From NCBI GenBank assembly GCA_001508155.1, contig LGFI01000010.1, positions 1 through 64,000 on the forward strand: a DNA stretch of 64,000 bases. The letters run 5' to 3'. Numbering within the stretch: the stretch's first letter is position 1; each line of letters begins with the position of its first letter. Shown in pieces: positions 16,296-24,069 of this stretch. The notes under the pieces are model-generated. The model did no database searches, was not told the origin of the DNA, and was given only the letters and a program-made list of their open reading frames with translations. A program made the translations under genes and the position numbers. Source of the stretch: Acetothermia bacterium 64_32. Lineage in GTDB: Bacteria > Bipolaricaulota > Bipolaricaulia > Bipolaricaulales > Bipolaricaulaceae.

Positions 16296-17270
16296 CTATC
16301 CATATTTAATACGCGGATCTATAAAAGCATAACTTAAATCAACTAGCAAGTTTGTTAATAGAACTGCAAGTGCAATTATGAGATTTAAACCCAATATTAC
16401 AGGGTAGTCCTTGCTATACACGGCTTCAACTAGCAGTCTCCCAAGTCCAGGCCAGGCAAAAACCGTCTCTATAATTACCGCGCCCCCAAAGAAATAGGGT
16501 ATGCGGAGCCCAATGATGGTGACCACAGGGATAAGTGCATTACGCAATACATGTAGTAATATTACCCTTTTCTCCGACAGTCCCTTTGCTCGAGCAGCTG
16601 TCACATATTCCGCCTTTATGGTCTCAAGAATTGCCGATCTTGTGTATCTAACCAGATTCGCCATGTTATCCCAAGCCAAAACCGTCGAGGGAAGGCACGC
16701 ATGCCAGAGGAGGTCGGAAAGCCCTCCAGGACCACCGATTGTATACATACCGGCCGCAGGAAACCAGTGGAGCCTTAATGCAAATAAATATATAATAATC
16801 AAAGCAAGGAAGAAACTAGGTACACTTATCCCAGCAAATGAAAACAATGTGCTCACGTAATCCACAACCGAATACTGCCATACGCCAGAGATAATGCCTA
16901 TTAAAACTCCGAAAACGGCACTTATAAACAAAGCTATTCCCATTAAAAGGAGAGTAGGCCCTACCCGCTCACCAATCATCTTGGTGACCGGTTCACTGTA
17001 TATCATAGAGAAACCCAGCTGGCCCTTGGAAACCCCCGCCAACCATTTCACATACCTGATGGGGGCCGGCACGTTCAACCCAAGCCGCTCACGTTGGGCT
17101 TCTATGAACTCCTGCTGCTTGGATGCGGTGACCAGAAGCATTTCCTGCCCTGTTAGCATCATTGCGACCGGGTCTCCGGGCGATATCTCAATCAGCATAA
17201 ATATCCCGATAGTTACTATAATTAATACAACTACCGCCAAAAGAAGCCGCCGTATCACGTAGTTCAGCAA
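16296..17270 (-). CDS. ABC transporter permease, DppB/OppB type
   Basis: A 324-residue permease with a first helix at about 8-30, a periplasmic loop containing RERLGLNVP, and the EAA-type loop TAARAKGLSEKRVILLHVLRN around 220-240; it ends DPRIKYG as DppB proteins do. It pairs with the following OppC-type subunit. A strong hairpin separates it from the solute-binding protein gene upstream, probably giving it lower expression. AT-rich relative to neighbours. Confidence 0.88.
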   Translation of the reverse strand: MLNYVIRRLLLAVVVLIIVTIGIFMLIEISPGDPVAMMLTGQEMLLVTASKQQEFIEAQRERLGLNVPAPIRYVKWLAGVSKGQLGFSMIYSEPVTKMIGERVGPTLLLMGIALFISAVFGVLIGIISGVWQYSVVDYVSTLFSFAGISVPSFFLALIIIYLFALRLHWFPAAGMYTIGGPGGLSDLLWHACLPSTVLAWDNMANLVRYTRSAILETIKAEYVTAARAKGLSEKRVILLHVLRNALIPVVTIIGLRIPYFFGGAVIIETVFAWPGLGRLLVEAVYSKDYPVILGLNLIIALAVLLTNLLVDLSYAFIDPRIKYG

Positions 17271-17303
17271 CCTCAGCTCCCGTAGTCCACCCTTTAGGCA
17301 ATA

Positions 17304-17338
17304 AGGGCCGAGCGCCTTGAAGGAAGGCGCTCGGCCCT
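17304..17338 (-). terminator. Strong hairpin between solute-binding protein and permease genes
   Basis: A fifteen-pair stem (A + GGGCCGAGCGCCTT and its complement) with a five-base loop lies between the stop of the binding-protein gene (17344) and the start of the permease gene (17270). It is followed on the minus strand by TTATT. It probably acts as partial terminator or 3' stabiliser so that the binding protein is made in excess over the permeases. Confidence 0.7.
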
Positions 17339-17343
17339 ACTAG

Positions 17344-18942
17344 TCACTCGTCAACTACTTGCCAATCTAGGACGTTACATGTAAGAAGCTGATAAGGCGA
17401 TAGCGGCCAGTCAAAGTTTAGCACCCTCTTGTTTACTGCATAGACTATGACTTCCCTGTAAACGGGGATAAACGGCAGCTCGTCGTTGAGGATCTCGCTA
17501 GCTTCCCAGTAAATAGCTTGCCTTCTTTCAAGATCGGGGGTCCTCACCCCCTCCCTGGCCAGCTCGTTGATCCTTTCGTTGCTATAGTTGTAGAGGTTGG
17601 GGGAAGGCTCGGAGCGGAGGTAATCGAGTGCAATACTGGGATCTAAGCCCGGCACCCCGCCCCCAAGGGGGTAGAAATCGAAATCCCCCTGCTGCCAGCG
17701 GTTTACCACCTCTTGATAGGTACCCATCTCAATACGCATCTTGACTCCAACGTCTGCCAAGTACGCTTGAATTATTTGAGCGAGGTTACGAGATGTTTCA
17801 CTGCTAGTGCAGATCCACACGAGCTCGCGATTCGGATCCCAATTGGCCTCGGCAAGCAGTTTACGGGCTTTGTCCGGATCATACTCGTAGTGGACTAAAT
17901 TGGGGCTAACGGCCCATTCCGGCGCAAAAATCGGCGAGTCGATGGTCTCCACCAAGCCACCCGTCATCGCTTCCACGATGGCCTCGCGATCCAAAGCGTA
18001 CATTACGGCCTGTCGCACGCGCTTGTCGGACACCCGGGCGCAGTTGACCCCAATAACAAGCCCCCACCCCAACGTACTCTGAGGCTTTATAGTTAGGTAT
18101 GGAAGTTTAGACATTCTTTCCATTTCGCTCACGCGTATATATCCTATGTCGAGTTGCTTAGCCTCCAGCATTGTTTCGTATGTCTCAAAGCCGCTAAGGG
18201 GCAAAGCGTAAAGAGTTTTGATCTGTGGTTTTTTGTGGGGCCAGCCATCATCTTCCCGTGCTTCAAGGATTATATATTGTTCGCGTTTAAACTCGACGAA
18301 CTTGTATGGGCCCGCGGTGACATCGGGATCCTTTAAGTAGGAACTAGACAGGAACTCATCCCAACTGAGACGACCCAATACGTGTTTTGGCTGAACCCCC
18401 GTTGCCGGATAAGCCGCCAGCCGGATCAGAAAACCCAAATCGGGCTCAACTAGCTCTATCTTAAGCGTATAAGGATCGATGACCTTTATACCTATGATCT
18501 CCTCGGCCTCCCCGTTGAAATAGGCTTCCGCCCCTTTGATCTTATTCGCCCCAAGCCAACTGTAGAGATGGCATCCCTCCTCGAAAGCACGCTTACTGAA
18601 GATCAGCTCGAAGGTGAACTTGAAATCGTCGGCCGTAACGGGCACGCCATCGGTCCACCTTCCATCGCGGGGCAAGTAGAATGTGTACGTGGTAGCATCG
18701 CTGCTGACCTCATAGGAATCGGCATACCAGGGCACAATGTTGCCCCGAGAATCGGTCCAAACAAGAGGCGGCCACACTAGGGGAAAGGTTGTGAATTGAC
18801 TCGTAGTCCCAATGAACCAGATGGGATTGGAAAACCTCCCCCAAGAAGTCGTGACCCGAAAGCTCACGCTACTGTCTCCGCCAACCCCGAACACCGAAAT
18901 TAAGAGAACACATAATATTGCGCATATCATTGTTTTCTTCAT
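17344..18942 (-). CDS. Extracellular solute-binding protein, family 5 (peptide/oligosaccharide type)
   Basis: A 532-residue SBP_bac_5 protein. A signal peptide is visible (MKKTM, hydrophobic core to about residue 20); no lipobox cysteine is placed convincingly after it. The family signature around residues 70-110 includes YTFYLPRDGRWTDGVPVTADD, and the LDREAIVEAM segment near 315 is typical of the second lobe. It delivers ligand to the two permeases encoded next. The ligand could be peptides, nickel or oligosaccharides; the sialidase-fold and aldolase genes in the operon suggest a sugar. The ATG at 18942 follows AAGGGGTGAT. Confidence 0.85.
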   Translation of the reverse strand: MKKTMICAILCVLLISVFGVGGDSSVSFRVTTSWGRFSNPIWFIGTTSQFTTFPLVWPPLVWTDSRGNIVPWYADSYEVSSDATTYTFYLPRDGRWTDGVPVTADDFKFTFELIFSKRAFEEGCHLYSWLGANKIKGAEAYFNGEAEEIIGIKVIDPYTLKIELVEPDLGFLIRLAAYPATGVQPKHVLGRLSWDEFLSSSYLKDPDVTAGPYKFVEFKREQYIILEAREDDGWPHKKPQIKTLYALPLSGFETYETMLEAKQLDIGYIRVSEMERMSKLPYLTIKPQSTLGWGLVIGVNCARVSDKRVRQAVMYALDREAIVEAMTGGLVETIDSPIFAPEWAVSPNLVHYEYDPDKARKLLAEANWDPNRELVWICTSSETSRNLAQIIQAYLADVGVKMRIEMGTYQEVVNRWQQGDFDFYPLGGGVPGLDPSIALDYLRSEPSPNLYNYSNERINELAREGVRTPDLERRQAIYWEASEILNDELPFIPVYREVIVYAVNKRVLNFDWPLSPYQLLTCNVLDWQVVDE

Positions 18943-19008
18943 GCATATCACCCCTTTTCTATTTTTTAAACCTACATAAGCATCGGTGTTCTCTCCTATC
19001 ACCTCCTA

Positions 19009-19773
19009 TTATTCAAATTGGTTCCCAAGCTTTTTAACTGTCTTGGATATATATTGAGATAATTTAATTTCAAAATCAGGCAATATGGTTTCCGAGGTGG
19101 CGGGGTACGAGACGCTGATCGCGGCCATGGCCTGCCCCTTTTCCCCCAAGATCGGGAAGGCCACACAGCGGATCCCCACCCGATACTCTTCATGGTCCGT
19201 GGCATAACCACGTTCCCTCACCGCTTCCAGCTCTCTCGCGAGCCGCTTGCGCGACGTTATCGTGTTTTCGGTCAACCGCTCGAGTTTTAAACCTCTCAGG
19301 ATCTGGTCCCCAAGCTTTTCCTCCTGAAAGGCGAGCATCACTTTGCCCAAGGCGCTTGCGTGAAGGGGCACCGGCGTCCCCAAGTTGGAATTTACCACCA
19401 GGGGCGCTTGCCCCCTCTCGATCACCACAGGCACCACCTGCTCCCCCTCCCATAAGGCCAGACTGGCCGTGTAACCCGTCTCACCAGCCAGCTCCCTCAG
19501 CACAGGACGCGCAAGCTGGGCCAACCGGCTTTGCGCCTCCATCAAGAGCACAAATAGCCTATAGCTGAGCCTGTACTTGCCGTCCTCCTGATACGCAAAA
19601 CCACAGCACTGAAGCGTCCTCAATATACGATGGCTGGCAGTGCGATCGATCTTGAGGAGCTTCGCCAGCTCACCACTGGAATACCCCTGCGGCTCCTTCG
19701 AAAGACAGACCAGCGCCTCCAGCCCCCGGGCCAACGTCTTCAAAGGAGCATTTGTGCACATAGTGAACATCAT
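19009..19773 (-). CDS. IclR-family transcriptional regulator
   Basis: A 254-residue regulator with an N-terminal winged helix (about 12-70: SGELAKLLKIDRTASHRILRTL) and a C-terminal IclR effector domain (about 80-250: GYTASLALWEG, PLHASALGKVMLA, DHEEYRVGIRCVAFPI). It heads the catabolic cluster and probably controls it in response to a pathway metabolite. Its promoter is so close that the ATG at 19773 or 19770 would be at or next to the transcript's 5' end, implying leaderless translation; an ATG at 19761 is the alternative, also without a ribosome-binding site. Confidence 0.88.
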   Translation of the reverse strand: MMFTMCTNAPLKTLARGLEALVCLSKEPQGYSSGELAKLLKIDRTASHRILRTLQCCGFAYQEDGKYRLSYRLFVLLMEAQSRLAQLARPVLRELAGETGYTASLALWEGEQVVPVVIERGQAPLVVNSNLGTPVPLHASALGKVMLAFQEEKLGDQILRGLKLERLTENTITSRKRLARELEAVRERGYATDHEEYRVGIRCVAFPILGEKGQAMAAISVSYPATSETILPDFEIKLSQYISKTVKKLGNQFE

Positions 19774-19778
19774 GTACT

Positions 19779-19807
19779 ATTATAGCAACACAGCAGATGG
19801 ATGTCAA
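19779..19807 (-). promoter_or_regulatory. Consensus sigma70-type promoter of iclR and the catabolic cluster
   Basis: On the minus strand TTGACA (19807-19802) and TATAAT (19784-19779) are both perfect consensus with a 17-base spacer. Transcription should start about 19772, on top of the first iclR start codons. Autoregulation by IclR is plausible because the regulator is the first gene. Confidence 0.85.
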
Positions 19808-19837
19808 GCTGGATTTTCCAGCGAGTACGGGATTCAT

Positions 19838-19856
19838 GGCTGGCCGAAGGCCAGCC
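19838..19856. repeat. Perfect 8-bp-stem hairpin, UUCG loop on the minus strand
   Basis: GGCTGGCC-GAA-GGCCAGCC is a perfect inverted repeat in the divergent spacer between iclR and tdh. On the minus strand it closes as C-TTCG-G, an extra-stable tetraloop. No T tract follows on either strand, so it is not an ordinary terminator. It might be an operator for IclR or a structured element in the tdh leader. Confidence 0.45.
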
Positions 19857-19915
19857 GTATGCCGTAGAATCCGTTGGACAGCCTGAAATCAAGACGCTCG
19901 GCTTGAGGTGGACCC

Positions 19916-19930
19916 ACCCCGGAGCGGGGT
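19916..19930 (+). repeat. Short hairpin just before the tdh ribosome-binding site
   Basis: ACCCCG-GAG-CGGGGT forms a six-pair stem ending four bases before the AAAGGAGG that serves tdh. It could influence translation start or be a regulator site. The rest of the spacer 19857-19942 shows no clear promoter for tdh. Confidence 0.3.
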
Positions 19931-19945
19931 TGAAAAGGAGGAATG

Positions 19946-20902
19946 ATGAAGATACTGGTCACCGGGGCAACGGGGCAGATCGGCTCCGAGCTTACGCTCG
20001 AGCTGCGCAGGCTCTACGGGGAGGAAAACGTGGTGGCCGCCTTCCATCGCACCCCCCTCCCTCCCTCCCTAAAGGATTCAGGGCCCTCGGTGCGGCTCGA
20101 CGTGGCCGATCGGGCCGAGCTGGAGAAGGTCGTAAGAAACTACAAGCCGGATGTGATCTATCACCTCGCGGCGATCCTTTCCGCGAAAGGGGAGGAAAAC
20201 CCGGCCGCGGCTTGGCGGGTAAACCTGGACGGCCTTTATAACGTCCTCGAGGTGGCCCGGGCCGGCGGGGTGCGCCAGGTATTCTGGCCGAGCTCCATCG
20301 CGGTTTTCGGCCCCAAAACCCCTAAGGAGGACACCCCCCAGGACACCGTGCTCTCCCCCACCACCATGTACGGGGTCACCAAGGCGGCAGGGGAATACCT
20401 GTGCGACTACTACGCCCGCCGCTACGGCCTGGACGTCCGGGGCGTAAGATACCCGGGGATCATCTCCAGCGAGACCCTACCGGGGGGCGGGACCACCGAC
20501 TACGCGGTGGAGATGTTCTACGCAGCGGTGAAGGGGGAGCCGTACACCTGCTTTGTCCGGCCGGACACGACCCTCCCCATGATGTACATGCCGGACTGCC
20601 TTAAGGCCGCCATCCAGCTCATGGAGGCCGATCCAGCCCGCCTCACCCACCGAGCGGACTACAACGTGACCGCCATGAGCTTTTCCGCCGAGGAGCTCGC
20701 GGCCGAGATCAAAAAACACGTCCCGAACTTCCAGGTGGCGTACCGGCCCGACTTCCGTCAAGAGATCGCCGACTCCTGGCCCAGGAGCATCGACGACTCC
20801 GCGGCGCGGGAGGACTGGGATTGGGAGCCGAGCTACGACCTTTCGCGGATGGTAGAGGACATGCTCGCCCGCCTCAAAAGGCGCCTGCAAGGGGAGCGGT
20901 AG
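19946..20902 (+). CDS. tdh: L-threonine 3-dehydrogenase, SDR (epimerase-like) type
   Basis: A 318-residue extended short-chain dehydrogenase. The NAD site is TGATGQIGSE at the N-terminus and the catalytic Y-x3-K is YGVTK (Y142, K146). Segments such as DVIYHLAAILSA, RYPGIIS, DYAVEMFYAA and the MMYMPDCLKA block match the SDR-type threonine dehydrogenases known from Thermoplasma, Cupriavidus and animals. It oxidises threonine to 2-amino-3-ketobutyrate, the substrate of Kbl at 9021. AAAAGGAGG precedes two adjacent ATG codons (19943 and 19946); the second has the better spacing. Convergent with ridA, four bases apart. Confidence 0.88.
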   Translation: MKILVTGATGQIGSELTLELRRLYGEENVVAAFHRTPLPPSLKDSGPSVRLDVADRAELEKVVRNYKPDVIYHLAAILSAKGEENPAAAWRVNLDGLYNVLEVARAGGVRQVFWPSSIAVFGPKTPKEDTPQDTVLSPTTMYGVTKAAGEYLCDYYARRYGLDVRGVRYPGIISSETLPGGGTTDYAVEMFYAAVKGEPYTCFVRPDTTLPMMYMPDCLKAAIQLMEADPARLTHRADYNVTAMSFSAEELAAEIKKHVPNFQVAYRPDFRQEIADSWPRSIDDSAAREDWDWEPSYDLSRMVEDMLARLKRRLQGER

Positions 20903-20914
20903 GGGCTTAGCCCC
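20902..20914. terminator. Small bidirectional hairpin shared by the tdh and ridA stops
   Basis: GGGGC-TTA-GCCCC covers the end of the tdh stop codon and the ridA stop codon. It is the only structure between these convergent genes. It lacks a T tract on either side, so termination there would be weak or Rho-assisted. Confidence 0.3.
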
Positions 20915-21293
20915 CCAGGTAGGCGATGGCCTCGATCTCGATCCGGGCGCCCTTGGGGAGGGCCCCTACCTGGATACAGGCCCGGGCCGGGGGCTCAAGG
21001 TCGAAGTATTCGGCATATACCCGGTTCACCGCCTGAAAGTCCCCCATGTCGGCAAGGTAGATCGTCACCTTAACCAGGTCCGAGAAGGAGGCCCCGGCGG
21101 CGGAGAGCACCGCCCGCAGGTTCTCCATGCACCTCCTCGTCTGCTCCTCTATCCCGCCGGCCACGAGCTCCCCGGACTCATCCACCGGGATCTGCCCGGA
21201 GACGAACAAAAGATCCCCGGCCCGGATGGCCGGGGAGTAAGGGCCCGCCGTGTGGGCGCCTGGAGGTTCGATGGCCCTACGGCTCCCCCTCAT
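20907..21293 (-). CDS. ridA: RidA/YjgF-family enamine/imine deaminase
   Basis: A 128-residue Rid protein: GPYSPAIRAGDLLFVSGQIP near the N-terminus, then the arginine-containing end PPARACIQVGALPKGARIEIEA. RidA hydrolyses reactive 2-aminoacrylate-type imines released by PLP enzymes such as threonine/serine dehydratase. The ATG at 21293 overlaps the rplQ stop (ATGA), so this is the last gene of the ribosomal cluster. Proximity to tdh may reflect shared amino-acid metabolism. Confidence 0.88.
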   Translation of the reverse strand: MRGSRRAIEPPGAHTAGPYSPAIRAGDLLFVSGQIPVDESGELVAGGIEEQTRRCMENLRAVLSAAGASFSDLVKVTIYLADMGDFQAVNRVYAEYFDLEPPARACIQVGALPKGARIEIEAIAYLGG

Positions 21294-21640
21294 ACCCAAG
21301 TGAGGCGGGCCTCCTCCGCCCCATCCCCCCGGCGGGGCCCAAGCTTGAGGACCCGGGTGTAGCCCCCGGGACGGTCCTTGTACCTGGGCCCGATCTCGGA
21401 AAACAACTTGTGAGTGGCTTCCTTATCCTGCAGCACCGAAAACGCCAGCCGGTGGGCTGCCTGGTCCCCCCGCCGGGCCCAGGTCACCAGCCGCTCCACG
21501 AGCCTCTGGGTCGCCTTGGCCCGGGCCGGGGTGGTGTCCACCTTCCCATAGAGGATCAACGCCTTGGCCTGCCCGGCCAGGACCGAACGCCTGCGGGATC
21601 GCGTCATCGAGAGCTTGGGAACCTTGCGACGGTGCCTCAT
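21290..21640 (-). CDS. rplQ: 50S ribosomal protein L17
   Basis: A 116-residue L17 with the conserved start MRHRRKVPKLS, RSVLAGQAKALILYG and the ending PGGYTRVLKLGPRRGDGAEEA. It lines the peptide-tunnel exit of the large subunit. It directly abuts rpoA, as in the bacterial alpha operon, and overlaps ridA by four bases. Confidence 0.96.
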   Translation of the reverse strand: MRHRRKVPKLSMTRSRRRSVLAGQAKALILYGKVDTTPARAKATQRLVERLVTWARRGDQAAHRLAFSVLQDKEATHKLFSEIGPRYKDRPGGYTRVLKLGPRRGDGAEEARLTWV

Positions 21641-22570
21641 CTAAGCCTCCTTCTCGGACCGAAGCCTGTAGCCCAGCTTGGCCAGGTGCTCCTCAAGCCG
21701 CTCGAGGGTCTTTTCACCAAAACCGTGGATATCAAGGAGCTCTTCCCGGCTGCGGGAGAGGAGGTCCTGCAGGGTGACTATCCCCTCCTCCCGAAGCAGA
21801 TTACACGCCCTGGCCTCAAAGCCCGTCTCCCCAAGGGGCTTAAGCAGCTCCTCGGGCACGGGCTCCGCCGGGGGAGGGGGCTCCTCCGGGGCTGCCCCGG
21901 CCACAAAGGAAAGATGCCGCTGGAGGATCTCCACCGCCTGGGCCACCGCCGCCTGGGGGGTGATAGCCCCATTGGTCCACACCTCAAGCACAAGCCGTTC
22001 GTAGCCGGAACGCCCACCCACACGGGTTTCCTCTACCTGAAAGTTCACCTTCTCGATGGGGGAAAAGTCCGAGTCAATAGGGATGAGGGAAAGGGGTGCA
22101 TCCTCCCTTTTGTTCTCCTCTGCCGGCCGGAAGCCACTCCCCACCTCGAGCTCCATCTCCACGTCCAGCCGGCCGTCCTCGTTCAGGGTGGCGATGTAGT
22201 GATCGGGGTTCACGATCTCCACCCCGGCCGGGGTCTCGATGCTGCGAGCCCGCACCTCAGCAGGACCGGTGACGCTCAGGTAAAGGCGATGCAGCTCCTC
22301 ATCCCTCGTGCGGAACACCACCCCCCGCAGGTTCAGGATGAGGGTGAGGATGTCCTCCCGCACCCCCTCTATGGTATCGTATTCATGGTACTTGCCGGCG
22401 ATGTTCACCCGCACGATGGCGGCGCCGGGGATGGAGGAGAGGAGCACCCGGCGGAGGGAATTGCCCAAGGTGGTGGCATATCCCCGCTCAAGCGGCTCCA
22501 ACACCAGCCGCCCGTAACGGGCATCGTGCTGGCTCCAAACCAAACTCTCCGGATACACAAAGCTCGGCAT
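21641..22570 (-). CDS. rpoA: RNA polymerase alpha subunit
   Basis: A 309-residue alpha subunit. The N-terminal assembly domain (1-230) contains ERGYATTLGNSLRRVLLSSI; a short acidic/proline linker (about 225-240) joins it to the C-terminal helix-hairpin-helix domain (about 245-305: GFEARACNLLREEGI, LLDIHGFGEKTLERLEEHL), which contacts UP-element DNA and activators. Order rpsM-rpsK-rpsD-rpoA-rplQ is the classical alpha operon. Confidence 0.96.
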   Translation of the reverse strand: MPSFVYPESLVWSQHDARYGRLVLEPLERGYATTLGNSLRRVLLSSIPGAAIVRVNIAGKYHEYDTIEGVREDILTLILNLRGVVFRTRDEELHRLYLSVTGPAEVRARSIETPAGVEIVNPDHYIATLNEDGRLDVEMELEVGSGFRPAEENKREDAPLSLIPIDSDFSPIEKVNFQVEETRVGGRSGYERLVLEVWTNGAITPQAAVAQAVEILQRHLSFVAGAAPEEPPPPAEPVPEELLKPLGETGFEARACNLLREEGIVTLQDLLSRSREELLDIHGFGEKTLERLEEHLAKLGYRLRSEKEA

Positions 22571-22575
22571 CTCCC

Positions 22576-23199
22576 CTACCTCGAGTAGAACTCCACGATC
22601 AGGCTGGTCTCGATGGACTGATCAAGCTCCTCCACCTGGGGCTCGGAGGCCACCTGAATCCTCAGGGCCTCCAGGTCCCGGGACAGCCACCCGGGGAGGG
22701 GACGCCGCTCCGAGGCGCCCTTCACCAGCTCCCGCAGCTTCTCCTTGGACTGTGGCCGTACCTCCACCATATCCCCCTCCCGCACCAGGTAAGAGGGGAT
22801 ATCCAGATGCCGGCCGTTCACCAGAAAATGCCCATGGGACACAAGCTGCCGGGCCTGATCCCGGGAGTAGGCGAACCCAGCCCGGTACACCACGTTATCC
22901 AGCCGCCTCTCCAGGATCTTAAGCAGGGCCTCCCCCGTCACCCCCTTTCGCTTCTTGGCCAGCTCCACATACCGGCGGAACTGCCCCTCCCTCACCCCAT
23001 AGATGCGCTTGGCCTTCTGCTTCTCCCTGAGGTGAATCGCAAATTGGGTAGCCCGCCGGCGAAACCGGCCGTGCTGTCCGGGCGCATAGGGCCGCCTGCT
23101 TAAGGCGCACTTGTCAGAGTAACAACGGTCGCCCTTGAGAAAGAGCTTCACTCCCTCCCTGCGACAAAGACGGCATTTCGATTCGGTATACCTGCCCAT
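22576..23199 (-). CDS. rpsD: 30S ribosomal protein S4
   Basis: A 207-residue S4. It is the zinc-binding (C+) form with C9, C12, C26 and C31. The S4 RNA-binding domain (about 95-160) contains RLDNVVYRAGFA, HGHFLVNGRHLDIPSYLV. The start is the ATG at 23199 (MGRYTE); the frame is open further upstream but that part overlaps rpsK and is not coding. S4 is an early 16S binder and in many bacteria autoregulates the alpha operon. Confidence 0.95.
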   Translation of the reverse strand: MGRYTESKCRLCRREGVKLFLKGDRCYSDKCALSRRPYAPGQHGRFRRRATQFAIHLREKQKAKRIYGVREGQFRRYVELAKKRKGVTGEALLKILERRLDNVVYRAGFAYSRDQARQLVSHGHFLVNGRHLDIPSYLVREGDMVEVRPQSKEKLRELVKGASERRPLPGWLSRDLEALRIQVASEPQVEELDQSIETSLIVEFYSR

Positions 23200-23210
23200 C
23201 TTCAAGCCTC

Positions 23211-23570
23211 CTAGCTGTGCGGCACAGGGGTCACGTTCCTCACCTCTTCCACCTGGATGCCGGCGGAACGCAGGGTTTGAACCGCAGCCTGCCGGCCCGC
23301 CCCGGTGCCGGTCACCGTGACCACCACCGACCGGATGCCGAAGTCCTTCATCTCCCTGGCCAGGGCCTGGGCCGCAAGCTGAGCGGCGTAAGGGGTGCCC
23401 TTGCGAGAGCCGGAGAAACCCACCGTCCCGGGGGACTTCCAGGTGATGACGTCCCCATTGAGGTCGGTCAGGGTGAGGATGGTGTTGTTGAAGGTGGAGT
23501 GGACGTGCACCCGGGCCCGCTCCAGCTTGATCGCCTTCTTCTTCCGTTTGGTCGGCTGCCTGCGTGCCAT
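23211..23570 (-). CDS. rpsK: 30S ribosomal protein S11
   Basis: A 119-residue S11 with a basic head (ARRQPTKRKKK), HVHSTFNNTILTLTD, GFSGSRKGTPYAAQ and the C-terminal RNVTPVPH. It lies in the platform of the small subunit. The ATG at 23570 is two bases before the rpsM stop (23573). A longer open frame upstream is a shadow of rpsM. Confidence 0.95.
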   Translation of the reverse strand: MARRQPTKRKKKAIKLERARVHVHSTFNNTILTLTDLNGDVITWKSPGTVGFSGSRKGTPYAAQLAAQALAREMKDFGIRSVVVTVTGTGAGRQAAVQTLRSAGIQVEEVRNVTPVPHS

Positions 23571-23572
23571 GG

Positions 23573-23938
23573 CTATTTCTTCTTCCCCGCCTTGGCCGGC
23601 CGCGGCCCCTTCCAGGTGCGGGCATTGGACCGGGTCTTCTGCCCCCGGACGGGAAGGCCGGTCTTGTGCCGGAGCCCCCGATAGCAACCGATGTCGATCA
23701 GCCGCTGAATGTGATCCCGGACCTTGCGCCGGAGATCACCCTCCACCGTGTACGACTCCACCTCATGCCTGAGGGCGGTGACCTCCTGCTCCGTAAGGTC
23801 CATCACCCGGGTGTCGGGACTGACCCCGGTTCGGGCCAAGATCTCCCTCGCCCGGGAAGGGCCGATCCCGTAGATGTAGGTGAGCGCCACCTCGATCCTC
23901 TTCTTGGCCGGAAGGTTTACGCCTGCGATCCTCGCCAT
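23573..23938 (-). CDS. rpsM: 30S ribosomal protein S13
   Basis: A 121-residue S13: [25 protein letters not shown] at the start, [16 protein letters not shown](K/R)T near the end and a lysine-rich tail ending AKAGKKK that reaches toward the P-site tRNA. Separated by nine bases from rpmJ. Confidence 0.96.
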   Translation of the reverse strand: MARIAGVNLPAKKRIEVALTYIYGIGPSRAREILARTGVSPDTRVMDLTEQEVTALRHEVESYTVEGDLRRKVRDHIQRLIDIGCYRGLRHKTGLPVRGQKTRSNARTWKGPRPAKAGKKK

Positions 23939-23947
23939 CGGCCCTCC

Positions 23948-24061
23948 TTAGCCCTGACGTTGTTTGTGCTTGGGGTCGCGGCAGACAACCCACAGCCGTC
24001 CACCCCGGCGAATCACACGGCATTTTTCACATCTCTTCTTCACCGAACTGCGCACCTTCAT
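23948..24061 (-). CDS. rpmJ: 50S ribosomal protein L36
   Basis: A 37-residue L36 that reads [19 protein letters not shown] and ends DPKHKQRQG. The zinc ligands C11, C14, C27 and H32 are all kept (C+ form). Its place between infA and rpsM is the usual one. The gene is easily missed because of its size. Confidence 0.95.
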   Translation of the reverse strand: MKVRSSVKKRCEKCRVIRRGGRLWVVCRDPKHKQRQG

Positions 24062-24069
24062 GCCCCCTC

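Noticed and set aside
21410-22588. A 392-codon frame on the plus strand
   Set aside because: Antisense to rplQ and rpoA, both unmistakable.
22576-23625. A 349-residue S4 with an N-terminal extension
   Set aside because: The extra 142 residues are rpsK read in another frame; the normal S4 start is at 23199.
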